Below are positions 43,301 through 56,278 of a stretch of DNA of 64,000 nucleotides, one piece after another (position 1 is the first letter of the stretch; every line of letters starts with the position of its first letter). This DNA is from Dryococelus australis (taxonomy: Eukaryota > Arthropoda > Insecta > Phasmatodea > Phasmatidae). Below the pieces are notes generated by a model that saw only the letters and a list, made by a program, of their open reading frames with translations, searched no databases and had not been told where the DNA came from. The stretch lies in contig CM057009.1 in the NCBI GenBank assembly GCA_029891345.1, positions 286,450,966-286,514,965 of the forward strand, in the 5' to 3' direction. The translations under genes and the position numbers were made by a program.

Positions 43301-45780
43301 CCCGATACCTTAAAGCTAAAATTTGTTACATAGTGTCTGAGATATAGGATACTAAGCGAAAATACTTATGTTGCTGTCATTTTGAAAGTAAGTGTATGAC
43401 CCTCTTAAAACATGTAAACATAGGCTACATGGCCTAAAAAAATTTGGGTGCCACATTTGGTAGTAATCGGTAAATTTTTGTTTACCGAGTAGTGACAAAA
43501 TTTTCTTTTTAAGTTGTGCTATAGTACAAATTGGCGGCAAAAGATGCTCTACGGAGATGAATTTTATTATTGTACTAAATACTACCAGCATACAAAGTTA
43601 AGTTGAGTGTTTTTGGATGGTTTCATAGAAGTAGCTTACTAAGGAAGAATGTTATTTAATGACTGGATGGAGATTTTTGACATTCGCTATTGCGATGCAT
43701 ATGTTTGACAAGGAAAAACACGACTAAATACGAAAAACAAACAACTTAAAAAGACAAGTAACCTATGGATTAGAAAATAAATATTTATTATACAACACTA
43801 GGAAACTTCAAGTGGGAATAGCGTCAAAGACAGGGCAGTAACTAGCTACGAAAAAAGATATATGTGTATACACGACCAACAGATAACACATTTTAAATAA
43901 CATATGCTCAAAATCTGCTCGAATAATAGAACAACACTGACAAAATATGTAGACACGAAATAGGACAACCAAACCAAGAAATGCACAAAAAAAGCAGTGG
44001 TTCCTGACATGACAGAATGCAAGTAAGGTACGCTGTAGTCCAGAATATATATATACAAAGCCAGACAATTCCATGAAGGAATCAAGTCAAATAAAACAGG
44101 ACAGCAAGCTGAAAACGAAGATCTAATGTATTATATATGTACGAAAATGTGTATACGTGCAACATACATCATACCGAAGACGACACAGACTAGTCATCTG
44201 CTACACAAAACAGACAACCATGGCAAAACAGAGACGACGGAGAAACTCGTAAAAACTCAGTAGTTTTCCCAGACACGACAGAATGCGATGTTTCGAAATG
44301 CTATATGTTCAGTCTTGTTTTTCCACGGCAGACATCTGCATCGCAATGGCAGATGTCCAAAAATCTCCGTCTAGTCATTCACCCCCATTGCACCATTTAG
44401 TCAACTATAACTTCTTTTAATGTTTATTTGTCTTGCAATTTTGTAGAGGAAAGAGACTTTGTATAGGCAATGTAAGGGTTTTAATATATACTGCCAGCAG
44501 GCAATGTATAGTTGATATTAACTACTTCGATTCAGAACATACTAAGCCAAGATATTTATATGGACACCGTCGAAGCTATAATTTTAAATGGCCGCCATTA
44601 AAACAAATATTTGATTTACTAAAATAAATTTCATTTTACATATTATGTAGTACTAGTTGGTTGCCTAATTTGGTAGTCATCGGTAGACTTTGTGTAGACA
44701 CAATTGTTGAAATAGATACTACCAGCATACAAAGTTATGTTGAAATTGATTGCATGATTTCATAGATATAGCACTTGATCTAAAATATTTACAAGACCAC
44801 AATTTTGAAAATCCATGTCTGACTATTTAAAACATACAATTTTACATGGCCGGCTGTAGTACTACTTATCAAACGTATTTGGTAGTAATCGGGTGATGTG
44901 TTCGTAAGATATGACATAAAACCTTTATTTTTAATATGTCGATAACTTATAAAATGGCAAACAAATGAAATATATGAACTGGCATATTAAATGTTGGTAA
45001 CAGACACTTATAGCATTCCAAGTTTGGTTGAAAGTGGTTAAAATGTGTGGTAGGTATAGAAAATGTACTCAAAATAAATATACTACCACCATTTTGAAAG
45101 TGCCTTATATATTCAAATTACAATTTTTACATTGCCAAGTTTGGTGGGCACAGCTTAAGTAATTTCCTATATACGTGTAACTTAAAAACTTTACTTTCAT
45201 GCAGTGATATATTCCAAAATGATGGACAAATAACCATATCCTTATACAATTTCAATAATTGCATGATATAGTTTCAAATGTCCAATTTTTTTTTGTCTGT
45301 TAAGTGATTGTCGATATATTACTTTGTACCGAAAATTGCAATTTCCAACATTTTGAAAGTAATCATAATGCTTGGTTGAAAACTATAGAAGTCAGATATT
45401 CTTATTGAGTACTATATGTGTACCGAGATTGGTGAAGTTCAGCGACTGGGTTCAAAAGTTTTTAGGGATATGCACACACAGCCGCACACACAAACACACA
45501 GCCAGGAAGGTTAAACATCATTAGTGTAGCTACCCTCAGAATATAAGTCAAAATTTCATAGGGAATCAAACAGGGGCTTAGAATGGGGGAGGAAATTTGG
45601 TTGCTTTAACCTCCCACCCTTTTTATTTTAGGTTGTTAACAATTAGTATTAAAATAATTAAATGTTCTTTAAACGTTACAAAATATGCAATTACTGCCAT
45701 TAAAGTGCATTTTATTATACGGTGAGGTAATTTCTCCTAGAATGTGTGCTGGTTGTCTTCCCTATTTTCACTTCAGCCAG
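43301..45780. repeat. Diverged interspersed repeat with 'TTTGGTAGTAATCGG' and 'ACTACCAGCATACAAAGTTA' words
   Basis: The phrases recur at 43458, 43580, 44670, 44720 and 44880, with weaker ones to 45450, so the zone is built from old copies of one unit. No coding region recognised; ORFs on both strands are short and lack motifs. Confidence 0.55.
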
Positions 45781-45789
45781 TGTGACCCA

Positions 45790-46560
45790 CATTGAGCCCT
45801 CCTCCCACACATGCGCGATTGGTGATGTCAGTGGAGCGGGCAGACCAGGGTGACCTGTTCTGTGTGCAGTTGGGCATTGTCTTGCTGTACTGTCGCATCT
45901 GGAATTCCGGTCAGAAATGGGAGCAGATGAGGGTGTATGATCTCATCCACATACTGCTGGGATATCAATGTTCCCCATAATACGACGAGATCAGATTGGA
46001 TATCGTAACCTATGGCTCTCCATACCATCATTTTGTCTGCTGTGGGGGAAGTGTGCTACTCGATAGCATGCTTGGGATTTTAACTTTTACGAGCAGCCGT
46101 CCACACCTTGGTGCGATGATCATCAGTCCCCATACCGAAGAAGTGTTCTTCACTAAACACCACACATCGCCAATCTTTGGCGAATTGCGCTGGCCGGGCA
46201 CCAATGCAAATGGGGCTGTCGCTGTTGCAGAGCTAATGGGGGCGTTTTTAATGGACACTGGTTTCGCAGATTCGCCTTTACAAGGGGTCGGGAAATTGTT
46301 CGTGGGTACACGTGAGCCCCAACATTGTCCAGTTTCATGGACCGAGATGCCAAGGTATCCTTCACCACTTAGCGCATGATCTGTCGATCCTCTCGACTGG
46401 TAGTCCACCTTGTCCGCCCTAAGAAAGTCCTCCCAAAACCGTAGGACATTATGATCCGAATGTTCCACATAGTGGATCATACGGCGATACGACAACCCTG
46501 CGGTTTTTAGCCCAATTTTGAGTTCTTTCTCGAAGTTCGTCAGTCACGCAAAGTGACGTC
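45790..46560 (-). pseudogene. Tc1-like transposase, DDE domain remnant
   Basis: Minus strand. An upstream segment reads LALQQRQPHLHWCPA near 46190-46240 (relatives have RL.WC..H..W). After frame changes MMVWRAIGYDIQSDLV and QYVDEIIHPHLLPFLTGIPD follow, then QQDNAQLHTEQV near 45850-45886, which holds the second catalytic Asp. The first catalytic site, usually FSDES, reads FSEEH in its frame near 46140. These are the Tc1 DDE core motifs in order. Broken by several frameshifts. A helix-turn-helix N-terminus and terminal inverted repeats were not found. A different family from the element at 30.5 kb. Confidence 0.75.
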
Positions 46561-46915
46561 TTTGGTTTATTCTCGGCATTCTTCTTCGATCTGTACCCTT
46601 TTTTGCTATATTCTGGTGATTATCGCGTTAATTCAGCTTCAAATATGTTCCAATGTCTATGAATGCTGTTCGGTTGTTTCAGGGCCAATGACTGGTGTAC
46701 GTTTAAATGCAAACTCACTAACATGGGGTCATGTACGTACAAATCAGCCCGTAATATCGTTATTTACATCATTTCGTGGTTGTCGCATGTTTTCTTCGTG
46801 GTGTGCTATTTTCATTATCCATACTAAATACAGTAGTCTGATTAATAACACCTTAATATATTGCCACTGTGTCTTCCAACACATTATGTCCCGCGGATCC
46901 AATCAAACCAAACTA

Positions 46916-46949
46916 GTAAACGTCATATTCTCTGAATTATGACGTTTAC
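46916..46949. repeat. Perfect 12-bp hairpin
   Basis: GTAAACGTCATA (46916-46927) and TATGACGTTTAC (46938-46949) pair perfectly across a 10-base loop. Possibly the end of a MITE. Confidence 0.85.
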
Positions 46950-48000
46950 GAAAAAAAACACACGTCCAACATGTAACGAAGACATAACCGCACCAGAATA
47001 TATTATTATCTATAGAAAGTGGAACGAAATATTCTCAGTGAGAATTATTATGTAGACAATGATGATGATATGTGCTGTTGTAAAATAATTAGTGTAAAAG
47101 TGAGCTACATTCTTTTGAGTAACATGTATAGATTTGGTTTTTCAGAGTTTAACTGCTAAAGATGGAAGTTAAAATAGATATAAAAGTAATACTATCTCAC
47201 AAATTATATAATATATTATTATTTATTTTAATCAATATAAACAATCATTTTATTAGTTTATTTTCATTTATGTAATACATTATTTTAAATATATTAATTT
47301 ATTTTTATAAATATAAACCAGTATATTTACTATGAATAGTTTGATTAAGGAACATGATATTGTTTTATAAAAAAAATGAAACACCTCTCTCTTCATTTGG
47401 TACATAATTCTATTTAATAATTCATTTTATATAACATAAATACTGATAAAAATATTTACAATGAAATGGTATACTTTTATTTCTTTCATTTTAGATATCA
47501 ATCTATAGAATTGGTACTTGGCACAGCAGAATACTGCTAAGCTTACGCAGATTCAAATCGTTATATTTCTTCACAATTTGTATGTCTATCTTGAACTGTA
47601 TATTTTTGCATGTTACCATTTTTTCCTCGTGTTCTGGAAACATAATAACCATAATTAATGTAATCATGAAATCATTTTAATAGCATACAGTTTGGTCTTA
47701 GATAGGATTTTGAGTTCTGGTAACAATATTCATTCTCATATTTCTAATTGTAATCTTTTTCATGAATAATTACTCTTGTAGCATTATAAATAATTTAATT
47801 GATTTGTTCAATGTTTTGAATAATTATATCATTATTAGAAATTTGTTTCTGTAAAATTTTTTATAAAATTATATCGAACAGTTTTTCTAATAGAAGGTAA
47901 AACATCATGTGTATCCCATTCTCAGCCTAATTTCCGAAGGAAAGAAAGGCTTATGAGATTACCTTTCCGTCTGTGTGCATGTGTGTGTCTGTGTCAGTAC
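46950..48000. other. No recognisable gene
   Basis: AT-rich; stops in all frames. Confidence 0.5.
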
Positions 48001-48900
48001 CCCTTTTACAAGTATTGAATGTGTCAAATCGAATTTCACCAAACTTAGTTGACGTATAGTACTTAGTAAGGACACCTGACTTTTATTGTTTTCGGCAACG
48101 CCGAGCACTTATTTTAAACATGGTGACTATTTTGATATTCTTGGTGCTATGTCATGTATCTTGAACCATCAACTGGTTTGAATCTAATTTTGTCAGCTGG
48201 CAGAGCATAGTGTCATCATTAAATATTGAGATGGATATTGTTGGTGGTTGACCATTTTGGAAGATAGCAGAAAATGAAAAAGTAAAGATTTTACAATATA
48301 CCTTTGAAACTATTTAACCAATTCTCCTCAAATTTGGCACGTAAGTAATACTATGATAGACCAGGTAAGCATAGGAAATTTAACGAGATTTGGTACTTTT
48401 TTTTTCAAAGTAGATGCCATAAAAATATGTTAGGTTTATTTGGTATATCTACTATACCATTTAACCAATTTCGACTAATGTCATTTTTTGAATGTATATA
48501 TTATAAGCATCGAATATGCAAACACGTAGTTAGTTCCATCACCCCATTTGTAAGATAGCACCACACGAATAAAAAAAGTTTTTTTTTTGTAATTTGTCAA
48601 TGAACAATTAAACGATTCCTAGCCAAATTGGCAGACAAGTAGTATTGTGGGAGATTATGTAAAATTATTTTATTTAATTATGTTAGTTACCTATATTCAT
48701 AATGGGGGCTATATACCCTTTTTAGCTTAAAATTATATTTCATCGAAAACATGTAATCATTTCCAACTTAACTTTGTATGCTGGTTGTAGATATTACAAC
48801 TATCGTATGTTTCTACACAGGGCATCTTTTTTCTGCTATTTTGTAAGATAGCACCTCACAAATAAATTCAATTTTTATGTCATATCTAGAGAAACAATTG
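48001..48900. repeat. Diverged repeat related to the 43-45 kb zone
   Basis: Phrases such as AACCAATT(C/T)..., 'AAATTTGGCA', 'TTTTGGAAGATAGCA' and 'ACTTTGTATGCTGG' recur with a spacing of roughly 120-270 bp. Confidence 0.45.
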
Positions 48901-48924
48901 ACAGATTCCCCATAAAATTCGGGT

Positions 48925-49040
48925 GGTGACATCATAGGGTTTGATGTCATAGGGGTGGTGATGTCCTCTAATATGGCCGTAGTGACGTCATCCAGGATGG
49001 CGGCGGTGATGTCATCCAATATGGCGGCCAGCACCAGCAC
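48925..49040. repeat. GATGTCATCCAATATGGCGG minisatellite
   Basis: Four to five units of about 27-30 bp. The minus-strand ORF 48813-49082 (ILDD(I/V)T repeats) is its translation. Confidence 0.85.
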
Positions 49041-49082
49041 CTCACACACCACCAAATTTGTCTTCGGTGGAACCAAATCCAT

Positions 49083-50620
49083 CTACTAACCCGTATTGAA
49101 AGAAATGCATAATTTTACTTATCACGAATATATTGCAGACATTTTTCTTATGACTGTTGAGATATTATCAGCAAACTAATGTTTTCATTACCGTAGGTTA
49201 TTTTCAAAGTGTAAATGTTGCCATCGGTATTACTCCATGGTCTTGTACATTTATTATCGGCGAAATAATCAGCTGTAAATTTGGTGTTGACCACTGTGTA
49301 CTAGGTCATATATTTTCTCCGATTTAGTTTGTTGAATTGCAGGTTAACTGTTTAATGATATAAAAATATAATAATATTATGCACTGAAGCAGCAGTTATT
49401 TATCAAAAAAATAAACTATAGCAAAATGATAAACTTGCTTCGCACAAAGCAAACGCTAAAGCATGTAACATTATATTGCTCATAAATTTTTATTTTATGT
49501 CGGTTTTGTGTTGTAGTAAATAGATACAGTGTGAATAAATGTCACTGTGTAAGTTAACTATCCAATTTATTAAATAGTGTATTGGATAATTTGGAAAAAA
49601 AAATTGATTTTCGTTTGTATATGTATTCAGTACTTAGGTGATTAAATAAATTGACAGACTGTGGACTGGGAAATTGCCTCTCTTTGATACTGGCTATAAC
49701 AGCTGACAGTTTACTATGTATTTAATGATAATGGTAACCTTATATTTCTGGTCGAATTTTCGTAAAGTTTTCTTTAAAATTTAATGTACATTCTGGTACA
49801 ATTTTTTTGTAATTTTTCCTTTTTCTGTATAATTGTTTTATAAAATATGTGTATTTAAATATTTTTTATAAAAATAATTTCTAGGGTTGATGGTTGCCAG
49901 GGGGTTGAGGGGGACGAACAGCCAATATCGCCACCGACCATCCGCCCTGGCTGTTATGTCAACCAAGATGACGGACGGAACTCAGATCCGAATCCATCTG
50001 ATTGCCAAAACCACCCTATGTACACGACTGTTGACATATCTCTTACATAAAGTGTGGAAGTGCACTAGGATAAATATATTTCCAGTTTTCTTGGCCTGGA
50101 CAGTGCTAGTTCAGTAGTTATATCTATAAAATGTGTCATAATACATCACAAATTTAAACGGCTGTATGTCCCCTCCTCTTCCCGGAGAAGATAACGCCCG
50201 GCGGTGGGCGACAATCTGCTAGAATTGGTACTTCGTTCTTCATACCTTTTCGATCGCAGCTAGACCCGCTCGCTGTTCCCTCACGTCAGATACAAGCACC
50301 AATCGTGTATGCCCCCTACTTTACCCTCCTATTTTTGAAACACACATGAGCGCGCGAAATTGCAGTGCGACTTGGCAACGTTTGGTTTAAATGAGAGCCA
50401 CGTGATAGCAAGCCTCGCTGGATCGGTGATTGTACGTTTAGTTCACTGACTCGACACGCACTGTGTCTAGCGCTGAAGAGAGCAGGCCTTCCGGCGACAT
50501 CTTTCTAAGCCCCTTAAGAGTGGGATGAACACCTGTGGTTTTTTGTGAAATAGTTGTTTGCACGTATACGTGTGTCTCGATAAATAAATGTTCTGCAAAT
50601 ACGACTTTTTGTCAGAAAAG
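49083..50620. other. No recognisable gene; GC rises after 49.9 kb
   Basis: 49.1-49.88 kb is AT-rich. 49.9-50.5 kb has normal GC, with CCACGTG and short unassigned ORFs. It could hold a promoter or an old transposon, but I cannot support either. Confidence 0.4.
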
Positions 50621-50670
50621 AAAAAAAAAAACAATGGTCCAGCCACCATTTTTTTTTTTTTTTTTTTTAC
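50618..50670. repeat. A-run/T-run hairpin
   Basis: A run of A, then CAATGGT, CCAGCC loop and ACCATT followed by a long T run: an almost complete inverted repeat. ORFs through it are artefacts. Confidence 0.85.
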
Positions 50671-52140
50671 TTTTGTCATATTATGTGTATTCTAGGAGAA
50701 AAAAATTGTCAAACATTGCATTTTGGAAGCTTGCATATGCAGTTTTCTTAAGCGACAAGAACATGCTACAAAGGTACGGGCGTATTTAAATCGGTGGGTT
50801 TTCATCCCATGTAATAAAACACCTATGTTACAAATCTAATTTAGATAGAACAGCGTCACAACGGAAACACTGCACGCCTTGCGCGTAGGAGCGATGAGGC
50901 ACTAGGTGTGCGTGTTAATGTCGCCCGTATCGCTCCCTCGTTTCATGACATTCGACGCGGAGTCCATCCTACAATATGTTTTGGACATAGGCATGTTTTG
51001 AACTACAGATAATCATACCGTATTGCTTTGAAGATAGTTGAAGGAAGATGATATCTGGCTCAAATTTCGTCTCTCGTGACAGCTTGACATATTGTGGCGT
51101 TTTACCACAGAAATTTACGAAGAGTATTTTCCAGACTTTTTACAGTCCTCTGAACCATTAGCCCTATTTCAACCAACTTAGTGAGTTGACAGTACATAAA
51201 GCAAACACATAAAATTATTTCATTTTAGTAGAGACGATATTAAGTTTTCAAAAAATTTAAATCATTACAAATATTTTACAGTTATGCTACAGTTATCAAA
51301 CCATTTAACCATATAACCAAACTTGGTGTTCTGGCAGTATATATTGCAAAAATTAAATATGCAAGTTTGGAAGAAAATTAAATACCAGTGTCGGAATCTA
51401 CCAACATGTTTCCTATCAAATGTGAAATACAAATATCACTGCAAACCTGAAATATTTCTAGTGGAAGAGTTTATTTTATAAATGGGATCCTCGTACTGTG
51501 TGTTACATGCACACTCTGTTACACCATTGAAACTATTTAAGTAGCTATTATTTTGAATGCCGACACAAACAATCTACTCAAGCCATATTGGAAAATAACG
51601 TCAACGAAAAATAAAACTTAAATATCACATCTCAGTAACTTCTTAATCGAGTTCCAACACATTCATCATGTAAATATTATTTTGTATGTCCATCTAAAAT
51701 TTACAGATTTGTCACTAATAAAAAATGGGTTCTTTCTATTTTAGTAAAATATGCAGTACCTTTGGTATCTTTTAACCGTTTAAAACCAAATATTAATTAT
51801 TTATTTGACTTAGAAAAAAATTCTATAATTTTTTCCCATTATTAGGGTGAATATCTAAGGAATTTATATAAAAGGCGAAACAGAATATTTAGGAACCGGA
51901 ATAGGAATCAGAGTGAGACAGTAGGGGAGCAAATCGATTGATGATCCAAGTTTTTGATCATACTTCCCTAACTCTTTATGTAATTTTCTTCTTGTGTACA
52001 TATAAGTATCTAAACAAATTACAAAGGTGATGCACGGCTTAGGTCTTTCAGTTCTAAGCCCGAAACTATTAATACAATATTAATTTTTTACCGGACTTAG
52101 AAAAATTTTAGCAAATTTGCTCGATGATGGGAGAATGTGT
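50671..52140. other. No recognisable gene
   Basis: Weak relatives of the 43-48 kb repeat words (AACCATTTAACCAT.., CCAACTTAGT..) near 51140-51330. No coding signal. Confidence 0.45.
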
Positions 52141-52142
52141 GT

Positions 52143-52177
52143 GTATATATATATATAGAGCGCAGACGCACTCAGAT
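52143..52177 (+). promoter_or_regulatory. TATA and initiator-like pair upstream of the C2HC gene
   Basis: A TATATATATATATA tract (52144-52157) and TCAGAT (52172-52177), initiator A 30 bp from the TATA start. The next ATG (52201) reads ATGAG/GTGAGTAT, so it may end a tiny first exon. Confidence 0.35.
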
Positions 52178-52205
52178 ACCATATTTGACGTCCTGATATC
52201 ATGAG

Positions 52206-52870
52206 GTGAGTATCGATTTGGAAGCACTCTCGCGTCATACCATGAAGAAATATGGCGAATACGAAGGTCTGTCTTTGACCTCAACAAACATTGAGCCGCA
52301 ACCTGTATCATCGCTATCTGGTAGCAATCAGTGTCGATTATGCGATCGAGTTTTCACCTATTGTCAAAATGCTCGGTGGCATGACAGAATGGTCTGTACG
52401 AAGCGACCTTTTCATGCTGAAAAGAATTATGACAATGACCACATGCAGCTGAATGCAAAGTGACACAATGAAGGGAAACACCGAGATCTGCAAGGGTTTC
52501 TCTACTGGGAGTCAGCAAGTGTTGCCAGCAATACCTTATCTTACATCGTTGGCTCATGTTTCCGCAGATGATTATGACTATACAGCTAATGCTAAAGACG
52601 GAATTATCGAGTCGGTTGGTGCGGAATGTACACTTGCAAGACGTTTGCATGCAGTCGATGAACTTCAAAATAAATGGTCGTCGGTTTAATACCGATGAGC
52701 TTACAATTCCTGCTACACAAAAAAGTAAACTTGATATTTATGATAAAGCAGGAAGTGAAGACATCATGAAGACAGCATTGATGATGAATGTGACGACAAC
52801 AGTAATAGTGTTGACAACAATGATGATTCCCTCGAAGTCCACACACATTTCACCATTGAGTTAACTTCGA
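52206..52870 (+). pseudogene. C2HC zinc-finger protein, best copy of the fold-back family gene
   Basis: The open frame to 52463 includes an ATG at 52242 and one finger, CRLCDRVFTYCQNARWHDRM plus the final Cys, spaced C-x2-C-x12-H-x4-C, followed by a basic KRPF stretch. After stops and shifts the same strand continues with DYDYTANAKDGIIESVGAE and ECTLARRLHAVDELQNKW (to 52689), then an acidic stretch (DECDDNSNSVDNNDDS) to about 52870. A homologous gene sits in both arms of the 38.5-42.4 kb element and a longer-fingered relative at 8.1 kb. A nucleic-acid-binding role is likely from the finger; the element's biology is unknown. Confidence 0.55.
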
Positions 52871-53339
52871 CAAGTGGTGTGAAGAAGGTAAAAGATGCCT
52901 AGAAAACCGGCTACATGTTTACCGAAGACCCGAATGAACTTGTTGACACTTGAAATTTTGATCGAAAAGTTAAGAGGTGGGGATTACTCAGTCCTGAAAG
53001 AGGTGGGTTCGAATATTAGATAACTTAAGTATCCGGGTTATATCAGATGATGTAATGAACTGGTTTCTTCTAAGTTGTAATTACAAAATAATAAATTACT
53101 ATTACAAAACAATTGTTTCTATTTTTTATTTTTGTGTGTCGTATCCTTTTATGCCTCACTACTTTTAAGTAGCACTATGAACACACGAATATTAATGCAA
53201 TTATGTGCATATAGAATGACACTAAAGACTTTAGTATAAAAATGCACGGATATTCGACAGTTTATACAAACGTTAAATCTTTTGTCATGTTAAAATTTTG
53301 GAGACAGTTGGTGAATCGTTTTCTTAAATGTATGGATAG
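52871..53339. other. 3' flank of the C2HC gene
   Basis: No recognised gene. May contain its untranslated end (AATAAATTACT near 53088). Confidence 0.4.
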
Positions 53340-53660
53340 AGGCAAACGACAAATCCATGGATTGCAAAATATTGATGGATAGATTGTGATTGAGGAGGAG
53401 GATAGGTAAACATTGAGGAGGATTGCTAAATACTGAGTAGAATTGCTCAAGATTGAGGATGATTGCAGAGGAGGCTTGGTGAGGAGGATTGAGAAGAATG
53501 GAGAAGTATTGAGAAGGATTGGCGAGGAGGATTGAAGATTATAGCAGAGGATTTGTGAGAAGGATTGGTGAGGAGGATTGAGGAAGAATTGTAAGGGAAG
53601 TTGAGAAGGATTGATGGGAATAAATACATATAGATGGAAATATTGTGAAAGATTGAAATA
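53340..53660. repeat. GAGGAGGATTG repeats
   Basis: Some twenty-five degenerate units of GAGGAGGATT(G/T), strongly purine-biased on the plus strand. Its place beside a C2HC gene parallels the GTGCTAATTG block in the fold-back arms. ORFs on the minus strand are Ser/Leu-rich artefacts. Confidence 0.85.
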
Positions 53661-56170
53661 TTGCATTGCTGATTGCAGTACTTATTTCGAGATTGATCGA
53701 AATATTGGTGTCTGAGAAGAGTAGGAATGATTATCGTCCTAGCTGCCCTCGTACATATCAAGTCTCCACAGCCTGGCAGTATTGACATATAAATTAATGC
53801 TAAATATGTCTTTAAAAAGGGCATATCCATACCATGATTATATCGTACTCCTGCGCGTGGTCGCTACTAGTATGATATACATAGTTTAGTCACGTAAACA
53901 TACATTTAAAAAATGCCGAGTAGCATACTTATACCTACAAAACAGTCGAGGCAGTGAATAATGAGACTTCAAGAGAGGGACTGAAAATATAGTTGAGAAA
54001 CATTTGTATTTTTTCGCATTAAACTATGTAAAATTTAGACACAATATAAAACATAAATAATTTTAAATTTAAAAAAATAATTTTACAATCGAATAATAAA
54101 TATGTACTTACGTTTGACATACCCAGTGCCTATATAACCAATATGACTACCAGAAACCATCATATGCTTTTAAGAATTAGCGGGTGTAGCTGGCGGGCAT
54201 ACCTTCGGATAATTTCGGAAAACCCGAGTCGACGGTGTCTGAACACCTCCTTGAGTCAGGCCGAAGATTACCGAGCTCATCCGAGTCGAGCTGATAACTG
54301 TCAGCCACCCAGCCTTACAAGGTGCAGAAGCTGCCATTAATAAATATTGCCTTAGAACGGAGATAATCCTACTACTTACTGGCTAAGCAGTTTTACATAA
54401 TTATTTTTCAAAGCACGATCCAACTGTACGTACTTTTGTGGAGATGAGATTTATCGTCCTGATACTGGAAAGAGCTTTTGCCAGCTATTGCTACAGTGTG
54501 GGATACATGTTATTATCCAAACCGTCTTGGTACATTTCTTAGTTAATAGAGTCATCGAATATAATTTATGCTCCAAGCGTAAGCTTAGTTAAATCGATCC
54601 AGAACTTTGCACAAAATTCACTGTCGACAACAACTTTAGTTAACTAACATTCACCAGGCATCAGTCAAATACAATAAAGTCGGTACCGCGGAATACGATT
54701 CCACATGACTTTCTTATATTTCTGCTACCGTCCATAATTTCACAGTTGTGGCTTCCTGGCAGTGGCACGACGATCAAAACCGGCTATCACCTTAGTGCAG
54801 AGGCATATCACAAGCTCGTGTATCTTAACTTGAAAATAATTATTTTTGCAATTTCTGACATATGTCAGGCGAATTTACGCAATTTATGCTTGAGAGTTCG
54901 TTGCTCCGAAAAGTTTTCGTGCCTGCCGGAAAATAGCTTGAAGCCATTACTTCCATATTGTTACTGCAAGATAATAAAATCTCTGACAGTGGACCATGCT
55001 ATTGCTGAGGAATCTCTCTTATGAAATGACAGAATTTTTTTAAGTCTGATTTTTATGCTAAACTCGAATGCACACTACACTCTACAATGACTCATTTTGG
55101 CAGCACACATAAATGCAGTTTGTAAGAGTTCATGATTTTGCTTGTTCCTTAAATTTCATTTTACCCTCGAGTGTTTATTTAGTAATTTTTTTTTTGCTAG
55201 CAACTTCGAAATTCTACATAATTAAATGTATGTTATAAAAATTTTAAGTTTTGTCGGTATTGCAATATACTTAAAATCAGTTTTCTAGAACTTTTTACAT
55301 ATAACAGTTTTAAATGATATTAACATTTATCTCGTTTGGAAGACACTCCGAGTTTATATATTTTTATATTTGTATATTTATAGTCCTGGGTTTACTATTT
55401 CAGATAATCATGAACGCCTATGTGATGTGAAAACTTTTAGCGATTGATGCATCGTAAAGTGTGACAGCCACTAGCGACAAGTTTTATTTTCTGACATGAA
55501 TTTACGTGCAACACTACTACCTATTACTATAGAGATCTAATATGTTTTTTCGAAAATTGGCGATATTCCTTAAGTACATTTAAAGGTGACGAGTTTGACA
55601 CAGATTATCTTTTGTGCTTAGCTCTTTTATATTTCTACAGCGGTCGAATACCTATGATGTTCATTATTTTATTATTTCTTTCCATATAATCACACACTGG
55701 TCGAGGCAACTTAGAAAGGCTGCCGTATGACAAGAAGGGTCACTTCGAGATATGACTCATAATGGCAGCAGTCAGTGTGGAGTGTGTCGAAGTGTCGAAT
55801 GGTTCGCAGCCCACCTGTTATAAGGAACATTTCTGTGCACTGTGTGCTGTGTTCGATGCATACTTTTAATTTTGCCTAACAACTTTATTTGGGATAAAAA
55901 GGACAATATAATCGAATTAAAGAATGTGCGCAGTAATATACATATATATATATATCTTTTCATAGGTTTATTTATGAATACAATTACGTTCATTTTATAT
56001 TCTTCATATGATTTAAATGGCTACACAAGTAAGAATATTATGTAAATTTTTGCTCTTTGATTTGATAGTAAAGTGGCATGGAGGCCTGAATTAACTTGTA
56101 TTAGTTGATTTTCTGTAATAACATATCAGATCTCTGCTAATCAAATCCTAATTTGAAGCATTTTCCCTTG
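53661..56170. other. No recognisable gene; GC-richer island near 54.14-54.34 kb
   Basis: AT-rich with a 200-bp GC-richer island (54140-54340) resembling a small interspersed insertion. The ORF 54746-55024 has no motif I recognise. Confidence 0.4.
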
Positions 56171-56278
56171 ATGTCTTGTGTCACAGTATAGTTACGGCGA
56201 CAGCAACGCTAATTAATCCCATGCTAGTCACATGTGTAGGGATAACATGTTGTAGCAAGGGCATTGGTGTGTGTGCAG

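Noticed and set aside
48813-49082. ORF with ILDD(I/V)T repeats
   Set aside because: Minisatellite translation; period equals the DNA repeat.
53262-53830. Overlapping Ser/Leu-rich ORFs, minus strand
   Set aside because: Translation of the GAGGAGGATTG repeat.
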